From Niallia sp. Man26 (GTDB lineage Bacteria; Bacillota; Bacilli; Bacillales; Cytobacillaceae), in contig NZ_CP095744.1 of the NCBI RefSeq assembly GCF_022049065.2, forward strand, positions 1,282,577 to 1,346,576: 64,000 nt of DNA, written 5' to 3'. Of the stretch, positions 51,422 to 59,421 are shown in pieces. The notes below the pieces were generated by a model that was not told where the DNA came from, did not search any database, and saw only the letters and a list, made by a program, of their open reading frames with translations. Both the position numbers and the translations under genes were made by a program. How positions within the stretch are numbered: position 1 is the first letter of the stretch; each line of letters starts with the position of its first letter.

Positions 51422-52663
51422 ATGAACAATGTTAATGATCAACAGAAGTCGTGGTTAAGAAATATTATTCTTTTCTTAAGCAGTCAGACGATTTCTCTAT
51501 TTGGTTCGTCACTTGTGCAATATGCGATTATGTGGCATATCACCTTAACGACAGAATCAGGTCTTATGATGACACTTTATATTATTTGCGGCTTCATTCC
51601 GACCTTTATTCTGTCGCCAATCGCAGGAGTGTGGGCAGACAGGTATAATCGAAAAATGCTGATTATCGTGTCAGACGGATTAATCGCCTTTTCGACTTTA
51701 ATACTGGCGATTCTCTTTATGATGGGATTTGATTCGATTTGGCTCCTCTTTGTGATGGCGGCGATTCGTGCATTTGGAACAGGAATTCAAACGCCTTCTG
51801 TTGCAGCGATTTTGCCTCAAGTGGTTCCAAAGGAAAAGCTTACAAAAGTAAATGGAGCAAATGGCAGCATTCAAGCTGTTATTATGTTCATATCACCGAT
51901 GGTCAGTGCTGCACTGTTAGCTAATACGACAATTGAGATAATCTTTTTTATCGATGTTATTACTGCCGCAATTGCAATTTTTACGATGCTGACATTTGTG
52001 AAAATTGCTGTTCATGAAAAAGCTGCTGTAAAGCAGACGACAAGTTATTTTGCTGATTTTAAAGAAGGCTTGCAATATATAAACAACAACAGTTTTCTTA
52101 AATCCTTCTTTTTATTCTTTGCCATCTTCTTCGTGTTAATGGCACCAGCCGCATTCTTAACACCGCTTCAGGTAACGCGAAGCTTTGGCGGTGATGTTTG
52201 GCAGCTGACTGCGATTGAACTTGCTTTTTCAATCGGCATGATTGCCGGCGGAGGAATCATTGCTGCATGGGGCGGTTTTTCCAACAAAATCAGTACAATG
52301 ACACTCGCAAGCGTTATTATGGGAGCATGTACATTGGCACTTGGCATTGCTCCGGCATTTTGGCTGTATTTAATCTTCATGGGAGTGTTTGGGGCAGCAA
52401 TGCCAATCTTTAATACTCCTACAACAGTACTATTACAAGAAAAAATTTCTGAAGAGTATTTAGGCAGGGTCTTTGGTGTAATGGGAATGATTTCTACTTC
52501 TATGATGCCAATCGGCATGCTTATTTTCGGACCACTCGCAGATGTTGTTGATATCGAATGGCTGTTGGTAGGCACTGGTTTATTCATCTTGATTCTCACA
52601 ATATTCTTAAGCCGCAACAAGGCATTGATTGAAGCAGGGCAGCCTGCTGTAACAGAATCTTAA
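51422..52663 (+). CDS. MFS efflux transporter, Mef/macrolide-efflux-like
   Basis: 413 residues with twelve helices. ILFLSSQTISLFGSSLVQYAIMWHIT and GVWADRYNRKMLIIVSDGL are typical of the Mef/EntS branch of DHA3 exporters. Start at 51422: a stop codon lies just upstream in frame, and the nearest good ribosome binding site (AAAGGGA) is 15-17 bases away. A nine-codon ORF from the ATG at 51409 overlaps the start, so coupling is possible. The macrolide-type leader peptide upstream strongly suggests macrolides as inducers; whether they are also substrates is untested. Confidence 0.88.
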   Translation: MNNVNDQQKSWLRNIILFLSSQTISLFGSSLVQYAIMWHITLTTESGLMMTLYIICGFIPTFILSPIAGVWADRYNRKMLIIVSDGLIAFSTLILAILFMMGFDSIWLLFVMAAIRAFGTGIQTPSVAAILPQVVPKEKLTKVNGANGSIQAVIMFISPMVSAALLANTTIEIIFFIDVITAAIAIFTMLTFVKIAVHEKAAVKQTTSYFADFKEGLQYINNNSFLKSFFLFFAIFFVLMAPAAFLTPLQVTRSFGGDVWQLTAIELAFSIGMIAGGGIIAAWGGFSNKISTMTLASVIMGACTLALGIAPAFWLYLIFMGVFGAAMPIFNTPTTVLLQEKISEEYLGRVFGVMGMISTSMMPIGMLIFGPLADVVDIEWLLVGTGLFILILTIFLSRNKALIEAGQPAVTES

Positions 52664-52667
52664 TTAG

Positions 52668-52698
52668 AAGGGCGAAGAATGAATCTTCGCCCTTTTCA
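52668..52698 (+). terminator. Terminator after the Mef-like gene
   Basis: 11-bp perfect stem AAGGGCGAAGA/TCTTCGCCCTT with a 5-nt loop and short T-run. Confidence 0.87.
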
Positions 52699-52724
52699 TG
52701 TTATAACAGTAAGGAAGTATATAT

Positions 52725-52753
52725 TTAACACTAATGTTATTTTTAGATATAAT
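52725..52753 (+). promoter_or_regulatory. Promoter of tmrB
   Basis: TTAACA (52725-52730), a 17-bp spacer and TATAAT (52748-52753). The palindrome TAACA-CTAA-TGTTA (52726-52739) covers the -35 and could be an operator. Confidence 0.7.
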
Positions 52754-52837
52754 CTAATCAGAATTCTAAATTTGCAGTCAAACATCAGCAGGTTTTCATA
52801 AAAATTTTTCTAGTAAAATATAGGACAGGGTGGCAGG

Positions 52838-53422
52838 ATGATAATTTGGATAAACGGAGCATTTGGAGCTGGGAAAACACAAACTGCACACGAGTTACAT
52901 AGAAGAATACCAAACTCATGTATCTATGACCCAGAAAATGCCGGTTATTTTTTGCGGGAAAATTTGCCTGCATCTACTTTTAAAGCGGATTTTCAAGACA
53001 TGCCAATGTGGCGTACCATTAATCATTCTCTATTATCTTATATTAATAAGGAATATAAGGGAGTCATCATCGTGCCGATGACGATAGTAAATCCTGTCTA
53101 CTTTTCTGAAATTATTGGTGAATTAAGAAAAGAAGGTGTCACCATTCATCACTATGTATTGTGGGCTTCCAAGCCCACCTTAGTTAGTCGGCTAAAGGGG
53201 AGGGGCGAAAGAAAAGCTTCCTGGGCAATAAATCAAATTGACCGCTGTATGGAAGGCTTTTCTAATAGTGTATTTGAAAATCGGATTAATACAGATAATA
53301 TCACAGTAGCTGTAGCAGCTAAAACAATTGCGGCATTGTCAGATGTTCAACTGCTGCCTGATAATCGCAGCTTCTTAAGAAAAAAATGGGATCATTTTAA
53401 GTTGAGATTACGAGATAGATAG
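52838..53422 (+). CDS. tmrB: TmrB-like tunicamycin-resistance P-loop protein
   Basis: 194 residues matching B. subtilis TmrB along its length: MIIWINGAFGAGKTQTAHELHRR with Walker A GAFGAGKT, YDPENAGYFLREN, GVIIVPMTIVNPVYFSEIIG and SWAINQIDRCMEGF. TmrB is an ATP-binding membrane-associated protein that confers resistance to tunicamycin, a nucleoside antibiotic that blocks wall-precursor transfer. AGGGTGGCAGG precedes the ATG. It follows the macrolide-type efflux gene under its own promoter and leads a run with the GrpB-like gene 13 bp downstream. Confidence 0.87.
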   Translation: MIIWINGAFGAGKTQTAHELHRRIPNSCIYDPENAGYFLRENLPASTFKADFQDMPMWRTINHSLLSYINKEYKGVIIVPMTIVNPVYFSEIIGELRKEGVTIHHYVLWASKPTLVSRLKGRGERKASWAINQIDRCMEGFSNSVFENRINTDNITVAVAAKTIAALSDVQLLPDNRSFLRKKWDHFKLRLRDR

Positions 53423-53435
53423 GCGGGATAAAAAT

Positions 53436-53948
53436 ATGACAGTATCAGTCGTAGAGCTTCAACCTTACAATCCTGATTGGGAACAACAATTTGAATGGGA
53501 GAAAAAAAGAATCCGTGACGCGATAGATGGTGTAATAGAAGTTGAACATATTGGCAGCACCTCTATAAAAGGATTAACAGCCAAGCCCATCATTGATATC
53601 ATGGCAGGGGTACCTAATTTAGAGCAAGTGGATAAATGGGTACCAACCTTAATGGAAATAGAATATGAATATGTGCCTAAACCAGAGTTTACAGATAGAA
53701 AATTCTTTAGAAAAGGACCGTGGGGACAAGGGATTTGCCATCTTCATATTTGTGAATATGGCAGTACAGAATGGCGAGATAAATTACTTTTTCGTAATTA
53801 TCTCCGCCAACATTCGCAAGCACTTAGGGAGTATGCTTCCCTCAAAGAAGAACTGGCACATATACATAAATTTGACCGCCATGCTTATACAGACCGAAAA
53901 GGACCGTTTATTAGGAAAATAATTGAATTGGCAGCAACGAAAGATTAA
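53436..53948 (+). CDS. GrpB-family (UPF0157) nucleotidyltransferase-like protein
   Basis: 170 residues with the GrpB pattern VELQPYNPDWEQQFEWEKKRI, then HIGSTSIKGLTAKPIIDIMAGV (the GS...D.D-like nucleotidyltransferase core) and a C-terminal LRDYLRQHSQALREYASLKEEL-type helix region. GrpB proteins belong to the nucleotidyltransferase superfamily; some are linked to resistance or to coenzyme A metabolism, but none is well defined. GGCGGGA is the ribosome binding site. It probably shares a transcript with tmrB. Confidence 0.88.
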   Translation: MTVSVVELQPYNPDWEQQFEWEKKRIRDAIDGVIEVEHIGSTSIKGLTAKPIIDIMAGVPNLEQVDKWVPTLMEIEYEYVPKPEFTDRKFFRKGPWGQGICHLHICEYGSTEWRDKLLFRNYLRQHSQALREYASLKEELAHIHKFDRHAYTDRKGPFIRKIIELAATKD

Positions 53949-53990
53949 GTAGTACAATAGCAGTCTATAAAATGTAAAGGAATAATCACA

Positions 53991-54593
53991 ATGAAGATGG
54001 AATTAGGTATCCTTATAATAGAAGAAGGAACTTTTCTTACAAACAATAGGAAAAAAGCGAAAGTGCAAATCGTAGCAGGAAAGTATCCTATATACGCAAA
54101 TATTAGTGATAGTAACACAACTCCCATGACTTGTGGCAGTTTTGTTGAGGCATATGTTGATTTAGTTCAAATGAACAACACCAAAACAGAACAGTTTCAT
54201 TATATAATGGATCAAAAAGAGCTGGTTGAGAAAATCTTGAAAAAAGATGAAAATATCATTCTTCATGATACATTTCATATAAGACAGGATTATTATGTTT
54301 ATGACGCAAAATTATTTAAAACAGATGGTCTGTATTTCAAAGCATGGGACTCTGTCTATGAAATACAGAAACTTGCCGGGGACGATTATATAGTGCTGTA
54401 TGGAAATAATGAATGGGAAAAACCATTAGCGATAGCTGTAACGGAAGGCTTGGATAACTACCATTTGTTGAAAGTAGATCAAGGAAAAGCGATATCCCTA
54501 AAGACTTTTAATATACATGAAGATTTGTTTACAGATGAATTCCTAGATGCAATGGACGCACTTAAATCCATCGTTTACTTTAATAGATTATAA
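53991..54593 (+). CDS. Hypothetical protein (200 aa)
   Basis: I do not recognise the family. The product looks soluble and beta-rich, with no signal peptide: alternating strands such as ELGILIIEEGTFL, KVQIVAGKYPIYANI and DYIVLYGNNEW, plus a helical insert ELVEKILKKDEN. AAAGGAA precedes the ATG. It is 42 bp after the GrpB-like gene and ends at a strong terminator, so it may be the last gene of the tmrB unit. Confidence 0.7.
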   Translation: MKMELGILIIEEGTFLTNNRKKAKVQIVAGKYPIYANISDSNTTPMTCGSFVEAYVDLVQMNNTKTEQFHYIMDQKELVEKILKKDENIILHDTFHIRQDYYVYDAKLFKTDGLYFKAWDSVYEIQKLAGDDYIVLYGNNEWEKPLAIAVTEGLDNYHLLKVDQGKAISLKTFNIHEDLFTDEFLDAMDALKSIVYFNRL

Positions 54594-54619
54594 GAAAAAA
54601 CGTTGACTCGGACGACAAG

Positions 54620-54652
54620 TTAAAAGGCTCTCGAAATATGAGAGCCTTTTAA
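54620..54652. terminator. Bidirectional terminator
   Basis: 14-bp stem TTAAAAGGCTCTC/GAGAGCCTTTTAA between the convergent unknown gene and alkaline phosphatase gene. Confidence 0.88.
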
Positions 54653-54661
54653 CATATAAGC

Positions 54662-56296
54662 TTATTTACCTTTTTTAACGATATTCACCGCTTCTTTTGA
54701 AACATAGAATTTGCCATTAGTTTGAACTGTAACTGTTTTAAGTTCTTTATCTTTGCCTTTGATTGTGACAATATTCTTATTTACTGGAATTTCTGCAGTT
54801 GTTTTGCCTTTTGTGACAATAAGAACAGGGTTGTTTTTGTCAGATGAGTCGATGCTGACTTTTGCGCCAATTTTTTTGAAAGCAGCTTCTGCTTCAACGA
54901 AAACTTCTTTGTCCAGCTCACCTAAATTGAATCCTAAAGCTTTTGCGGCAGACTTAGCGACATCTGTGTTTTCAATTAAACCAGTCGGTTTGCCTGGTCC
55001 GTAAGAATACATGAATAGATCCTCACCTGTATGGCCGCCTGTTGTAAAGCCAAGATTAGCTCTGTTTGCAAGCAGCTGAACAAGCGTTTTGCTTAAGTCT
55101 GCAGATGAATTTAATGCTTTTGTTTCTTCTGCAGTTGGATTGTCAATCCCATACAATGCCGCAACTTCCAGCACATTTGATTTATCTTTATTAAGCTGCT
55201 TTAATGCACCTTCTAAAGTCATTTCAGCCTTTTTTAATGGGTCAATATAGCTTGAGACTGGAGTAGAAGGGTAAGTAGAGTTTGTGTTTTGGTTTCCGAT
55301 AGAAATACCGCTGTTGCCATGATCAGATACGGCAATAACTAACGTGTTTTTATCTCTCTTCGCAAAAGCCACTGCTTCTTTTACCGCTTCGTCAAAAGCA
55401 AGTGTATCACTGATCATCCCAATTGGATCATTAGCATGAGCTGCCCAGTCCGGCTTGCTTCCTTCCACAAACAGGAAGAATCCATCTTTGTCTTTAGAAA
55501 GCGTGGAAATACCTTTTTTCGTCATTTCAGCAAGAGTTGGCTCTTTAGGATTTGTTTGCGGGCGGTCCATATCATAAGCTAAAGCTGCTGGCGCGAATGT
55601 TCCCCACAATTTTTTTGATTTAGAATTTAAGAGCTCGTCACGTGTCTCGACTATATCGTAGCCGTTGTCCTCAATGACATCAACTAAATTTTCGCCGTCC
55701 TTGCGGTTTTTTGCTTCAAGAGACGTTTTACCGCCACCTAAAACTACATCCATGTTTTGGTAAACCTGCTGTTCAGCAATACTGTCATAATCAGTCCGGT
55801 GTGTTGCATGTGATGAGAATGCAGCTGGTGTGGCATGCTGGATTTCGGATGTCGAGATAATTCCAGTAGATTTCCCTTCAAGCTTAGCTCCTTCCAATAC
55901 GTTCGCCACCGGTTTATACGGATTATCGGCAAGGGAAGAATCTACACCAGGTGACGCAACCTTTTCAGGCAGAACCCCAACAAACTTGTCATTGGACTTA
56001 TTGCCAGTTGCCATGGCCGTTCCAGCTGGTGCAGAGTCTGTGACAGCCGATTCAGCAGAATACGTGCGGACACCTCCAGACAGAATTTCGTCCATTGCAA
56101 GAGGTTCACCCTTATACCATCTAGATAGGGTAGTAGTAGTAGAGCTTACTCCATCCTTTACAAGCACAATGACATTTTTTGCCTGCTCTGATTCTTTTTT
56201 TGCTTCTACCTTTTCGTTTGCTGATGTGTAGGCAAGCGTCCCAAGTGCTAACGAGCTTGCTAGAGTAATTCCCATGACTTTTTTGTTTATCTTCAT
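54662..56296 (-). CDS. Secreted alkaline phosphatase
   Basis: 544 residues. A signal peptide at the N-terminus (MGITLASSLALGTLAYTSA) is followed by the alkaline phosphatase fold: VIVLVKDGVSSTTT (Asp48 metal ligand; the usual GDG is KDG) and the nucleophile Ser88 in VTDSAPAGTAMATGNK, then FLFVEGSKPDWAAHANDP and AVSDHGNSG, GHTGEDLFMYSYG. The C-terminal ~80 residues form an extra beta domain (VNKNIVTIKGKDKELKTVTV) absent from the ~460-residue PhoA/PhoB. AAAGGGG is the ribosome binding site. Three PhoP-box hexamers precede the promoter, so it should be induced by phosphate starvation. Confidence 0.93.
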   Translation of the reverse strand: MKINKKVMGITLASSLALGTLAYTSANEKVEAKKESEQAKNVIVLVKDGVSSTTTTLSRWYKGEPLAMDEILSGGVRTYSAESAVTDSAPAGTAMATGNKSNDKFVGVLPEKVASPGVDSSLADNPYKPVANVLEGAKLEGKSTGIISTSEIQHATPAAFSSHATHRTDYDSIAEQQVYQNMDVVLGGGKTSLEAKNRKDGENLVDVIEDNGYDIVETRDELLNSKSKKLWGTFAPAALAYDMDRPQTNPKEPTLAEMTKKGISTLSKDKDGFFLFVEGSKPDWAAHANDPIGMISDTLAFDEAVKEAVAFAKRDKNTLVIAVSDHGNSGISIGNQNTNSTYPSTPVSSYIDPLKKAEMTLEGALKQLNKDKSNVLEVAALYGIDNPTAEETKALNSSADLSKTLVQLLANRANLGFTTGGHTGEDLFMYSYGPGKPTGLIENTDVAKSAAKALGFNLGELDKEVFVEAEAAFKKIGAKVSIDSSDKNNPVLIVTKGKTTAEIPVNKNIVTIKGKDKELKTVTVQTNGKFYVSKEAVNIVKKGK

Positions 56297-56407
56297 GTTA
56301 AAGTTTCCCCTTTCATACTATGAACTAATTTTTTTTGGATGGTATAGAACGGTTAATCTATTAAACTATGTAATCACCCCTAAAAAGAATATAATCAATT
56401 GCTTATG

Positions 56408-56450
56408 AGTATAAAGCAGTTAAGTTAATAGATTGTAAAGGAAATGTAAA
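56408..56450 (-). promoter_or_regulatory. PhoP-box promoter of alkaline phosphatase
   Basis: On the minus strand, TTTACA-N5-TTTACA-N5-TTAACT (plus 56445-56450, 56434-56439, 56423-56428) forms three hexamers at exact 11-bp spacing, matching the Bacillus PhoP-box pattern. TATACT (plus 56408-56413) follows 9 bp downstream as -10, with no good -35, as expected for PhoP activation. Confidence 0.85.
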
Positions 56451-56506
56451 TTATTGATAATAACAGGAAAAATAGGAATATTTACTTACTTGATTTAAAA
56501 GCATTT

Positions 56507-56857
56507 TCATTTTGTGTTAATTCTTATTTCCTGCAATTTAATTTCTTTAGTGTTTTGATTCTCACAAGCAATAGTAAGCTTGCCACATAAAATAAAACAA
56601 TCAGCGACCCTGCTTTCAACAAAATCACAAGTACCGCTGTGAAAGGTTGAATCTTTACAGAAAAAGTTGAATATTACATGGAGAATGCCAGTTTTGTTTA
56701 CTAATCCTACAAGCTCTCCGTAACAAATGCTTTTGCTGTAAAAGGTAGCTGTCACGATATCCTTATCTTGCGTATAGTGAAAAATAGAGTCATTTAAATA
56801 ATACAGGCTGCTATCCTGAGCTGATAATAAAAAAACTTTGCCGTTTAAGTTCTCCAT
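56507..56857 (-). CDS. Small protein of the family annotated as n-acetylglutamate synthase
   Basis: 116 residues: NLNGKVFLLSA..., then HYTQDKDIVTATFYSKSICYGELVGLVNKTGILHVIFNFF and a C-terminal LQEIRI strand. This matches a Bacillus family (about 100-120 residues, NGKVF...FHYxQ...vtAxY...G.LiG.v...G.L) often labelled n-acetylglutamate synthase by name only. The label is doubtful; no acetyltransferase motif is visible. Start at the ATG at 56857 behind AAGGAAGGG; the longer frame to 56929 is not supported. Unlike typical members it has several cysteines. Confidence 0.6.
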   Translation of the reverse strand: MENLNGKVFLLSAQDSSLYYLNDSIFHYTQDKDIVTATFYSKSICYGELVGLVNKTGILHVIFNFFCKDSTFHSGTCDFVESRVADCFILCGKLTIACENQNTKEIKLQEIRINTK

Positions 56858-56964
56858 ACGAAATCCCTTCCTTTTCTTGATTTTTATTGCAAAATAACTT
56901 CTTTCATAAAGGTAAAGTATGGAACGCATTTCAAGTCAAGGCTGTCTTGCATATAAAAAATTAT

Positions 56965-56995
56965 TTGACCTGGGAAGCGTTTCATAATTTACGAT
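56965..56995 (+). promoter_or_regulatory. Promoter/operator copy 1 (48-aa protein gene)
   Basis: TTGACCTGGGAAGCGTTTCATA (-35 plus operator) and TACGAT (56990-56995) at 19 bp. The GAAGCGTTTC core is a LacI-type half-palindrome. Near-identical to the promoter of the LacI gene 257 bp downstream. Confidence 0.6.
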
Positions 56996-57027
56996 AAAAG
57001 CAAATAAGAAGAAAGTGAGGAGAACTT

Positions 57028-57174
57028 ATGCTGTCACTCATCTTACTTTGCTTTATAATACTTTGCGGCACATATGCTTGTATAAAAACAGCAGGAGAAT
57101 CAACAGACATCACACCGATTGAAACATTTGATGACTATTTTATTGATTCACAACAAAAATCCAGAAAAAGATAA
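57028..57174 (+). CDS. Small membrane protein (48 aa), unknown
   Basis: 48 residues: an N-terminal hydrophobic helix LSLILLCFIILCGTYACI, then a short acidic tail ETFDDYFIDSQQ. GTGAGGAGAA seven bases upstream of the ATG makes a strong ribosome binding site. No family recognised. It has its own promoter with the same operator-like sequence as the LacI gene and a terminator after it, so it is likely regulated with, or by, the LacI protein. Confidence 0.7.
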   Translation: MLSLILLCFIILCGTYACIKTAGESTDITPIETFDDYFIDSQQKSRKR

Positions 57175-57189
57175 GTGAACTTTTTATAG

Positions 57190-57215
57190 AGAGGACCAGT
57201 AGCGGTCCTTTTTTT
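57190..57215 (+). terminator. Terminator after the 48-aa protein gene
   Basis: AGGACC/GGTCCT stem with a 6-nt loop and T7 run. Confidence 0.85.
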
Positions 57216-57221
57216 AGTGGA

Positions 57222-57252
57222 TTGACCTGGTACCCGTTTCATACATTAAAAT
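57222..57252 (+). promoter_or_regulatory. Promoter/operator copy 2 (LacI gene)
   Basis: TTGACCTGGTACCCGTTTCATA and TAAAAT (57247-57252) at 19 bp. The -35, GG, CGTTTCATA and spacing match copy 1. Confidence 0.6.
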
Positions 57253-57296
57253 GTTTTCAATAAGTGCAGACTATTCAGGCTGAAAAAGGTGAGGAT

Positions 57297-58256
57297 ATGA
57301 CCAATATTAGAGATTTGGCAAAAATGTCGGGAGTTTCCGTTTCGACAGTATCTCGTGTCTTGAACAATCATCCATATGTAAGTGAAGAAAAAAAACTAGC
57401 TGTTTTAGCAGCAATTGAATCCACGAACTACAACAGAAATATTAATGCTGTGCATTTGAGCAGGGGAAAAACACAGCTGATGGGTGTCGTGCTGCCATTT
57501 ACCGATACGCCATATTTTGCGTTGCTGCTTAAGGGGATTGCTCAAAAGGCGTTAGAATATGATTATAAGCTTGTGTTGTTTCAAACAGATTATGCGGAAG
57601 AAAAAGAAATGGAAGCGTTACAAATGCTTAAGCAAAAGCAGATTGATTCATTAATTATCTGTTCAAGAAAATCCGGTTTATCCCTGATTCAAGAGCATAT
57701 CCAATATGGAACAATTGTCCTTTGTGAAAAAATGAAGAAAGAAAGCCTCCCTTCAACTTTTATTGATCATTATAAAGTTTTCTTCCAAGCGTTAGAGTAT
57801 TTGTATCAAAAGGGTCATAAAGAAATAGGTTATTGTGTCGGTAGGAAAACTGGTGCAAACAGCTTCTTGCGAGAACAGGCTTATATGGACTTTTTAAAAA
57901 AATATGAGCTGCCGTTTAATGCTGACTACATTATGGATGATTGCCTGTATTTCGAAGATGGGGAAAAGGTAATAGAAAAGATGAAGAGACTTGATACACG
58001 ACCAACTGCACTGTTAGTCACTAGTGATCAAGTGGCTGCAGGTATAATGATAGCATGTCAGAAGGAGCAACTATCCATTCCGAAACAGCTTGCGATTATC
58101 GGATTCAATAATGAGCCTATTGCAAAGATGATGAATATTACCACTATTGATATACCGCTTGTTGAGTTAGGAAACAATCTATTTCTCCAAGCAATGGGCG
58201 AAGATGTATCTAGTAAAGAAATTTCAGTTAAATTAATAGAAAGAGGAACCGTTTAA
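57297..58256 (+). CDS. LacI-family transcriptional regulator
   Basis: 319 residues: the LacI HTH-hinge NIRDLAKMSGVSVSTVSRVLNNHPYVSEEKKLAVLAAI, then a periplasmic-binding-like effector domain (MGVVLPFTDTPYFALLLKGI, RPTALLVTSDQVAAGIMIACQ, IAIIGFNNEPIAKMMNIT). AAGGTGAGG precedes the ATG at 57297; the GTG at 57264 is less likely. The effector is probably a sugar or phospho-sugar, but no sugar gene is next to it. Its own promoter and that of the 48-residue protein share the candidate operator, suggesting autoregulation. Confidence 0.92.
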   Translation: MTNIRDLAKMSGVSVSTVSRVLNNHPYVSEEKKLAVLAAIESTNYNRNINAVHLSRGKTQLMGVVLPFTDTPYFALLLKGIAQKALEYDYKLVLFQTDYAEEKEMEALQMLKQKQIDSLIICSRKSGLSLIQEHIQYGTIVLCEKMKKESLPSTFIDHYKVFFQALEYLYQKGHKEIGYCVGRKTGANSFLREQAYMDFLKKYELPFNADYIMDDCLYFEDGEKVIEKMKRLDTRPTALLVTSDQVAAGIMIACQKEQLSIPKQLAIIGFNNEPIAKMMNITTIDIPLVELGNNLFLQAMGEDVSSKEISVKLIERGTV

Positions 58257-58289
58257 AACTTTAGGGTGATTGCATCCTAAAGTTTTTTA
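58257..58289 (+). terminator. Terminator after the LacI gene
   Basis: AAACTTTAGG/CCTAAAGTTT stem with a short loop and T6 run. Confidence 0.85.
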
Positions 58290-58376
58290 AATTAATGTAA
58301 AGCTTGTTTTAACCATGAAACCTTTCTGTGTAAGTAACCGTAAACTAACCATTCAAGCAAAATGGAGGTGGTAACA

Positions 58377-58835
58377 GTGAGTGCTGATAAACCATTTAAA
58401 GAAGAAAGCCCTCGTACAAAAATATTCATCATCACTGCAATAGTGTTACTATTCTTGGCTTCATTTGGAGTAATTACGGCAGGATATTTCTTTGGAATTA
58501 TCGGGTTGTTTAAGCTGCTAGGTGTACACTATGACTCCTTTGCAGCCTTATCTTGGTTTATTGCTGGCTATATAGTATTCGGAGCAGTAGGTGAATTGTT
58601 GACAAATATCATGCGGATTTTTATGCGAAAGGCAAATAAATGGTCTGACAAGCAAATTAATGCTGGATTTCTATTCTTATCGTTTCTTGTAAGTTTGACT
58701 ATTATTTCAACTTTAGATAATATGATGCACACTATTGAAATGGAAGCCGTCACAAGAGTAATAGTTTCCATTGTTTTAGCATTAGTCGATTATATAATGG
58801 ATGCAAAACTAGAGAGTAAACAGGAAGACAAATAA
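58377..58835 (+). CDS. YrvL-like regulatory membrane protein
   Basis: 152 residues with four hydrophobic helices (IFIITAIVLLFLASFGVITAGYFFGIIGLF, ALSWFIAGYIVFGAVGELL, GFLFLSFLVSLTIIST, VIVSIVLALVDYIM). The VGELLTNIMRIF and LDNMMHTIEM segments match the YrvL/YvrL family; YvrL in B. subtilis restrains the alternative sigma factor SigO. No such sigma gene is nearby, so the role is open. GGAGGTGG a few bases before the GTG at 58377 makes it the likely start, rather than the ATG at 58362. Confidence 0.75.
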   Translation: MSADKPFKEESPRTKIFIITAIVLLFLASFGVITAGYFFGIIGLFKLLGVHYDSFAALSWFIAGYIVFGAVGELLTNIMRIFMRKANKWSDKQINAGFLFLSFLVSLTIISTLDNMMHTIEMEAVTRVIVSIVLALVDYIMDAKLESKQEDK

Positions 58836-58919
58836 TATAATACATAGCTAGCTATTATTTGCCATTTTTCTTCATAATAAATAGAATTAAATGGAAGCAT
58901 ATAAATATTGGAGGTTACT

Positions 58920-59171
58920 ATGTCTATTAAACAAGTAAAGCTTGCCTATAAGTGGAACCTTATCTTTCATGAAAAATATTCATTATTCGCTGAAATCGAC
59001 TTTAAGAATAAATACAGCATTATTGACGGAGAGAATGACTTAATTGCGATCTTCTCATTAGATCAATCATCAATAGCCTTTCAATACAGTGTTTACAACC
59101 TCCAGCACAAAATTGATTTCAGCACGAAAACGATTGATATTCAACATAAACCTTATGAGGAAGAAGAATAA
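58920..59171 (+). CDS. Hypothetical protein (83 aa)
   Basis: Not recognised. It is a small soluble protein with alternating strands (KYSLFAEIDFKNKYSII, SSIAFQYSVYNL) and a C-terminal acidic end. GGAGG six bases before the ATG at 58920 supports it; the in-frame TTG at 58908 overlaps that site. No membrane segment or known motif. Alone between the YrvL-like gene and a region of fragments. Confidence 0.65.
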   Translation: MSIKQVKLAYKWNLIFHEKYSLFAEIDFKNKYSIIDGENDLIAIFSLDQSSIAFQYSVYNLQHKIDFSTKTIDIQHKPYEEEE

Positions 59172-59215
59172 AAAATCTTCCTGTCTCTTCATAATAGTAT
59201 AAAGAATTAGGGAAC

Positions 59216-59421
59216 GCCCTTCAGAATGAAGGAGGGGTTTGTTCTATAGGAATGATAATTCTTGGATGCCTTCCTTAGATGAACGTAAATGAATTAGAAG
59301 AAACATTACTCAAAATAGACAAATTAACAGGAACAGATGCAAAAGCATTTCTAAAAAATCATTTATGGTTATAGAGATGGCACATTTACAGAAAGATAGG
59401 AAAGGAAGATTGGAGAAATAA
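59216..59421 (+). other. Gap with hairpin and 31-codon fragment
   Basis: A hairpin with CCCTTC/GAAGG and GAAC/GTTC pairing (59212-59244) follows the 83-residue gene, without a T-run. A 31-codon ORF (59279-59374, ending KAFLKNHLWL) lacks a ribosome binding site and may be a remnant. Confidence 0.35.
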
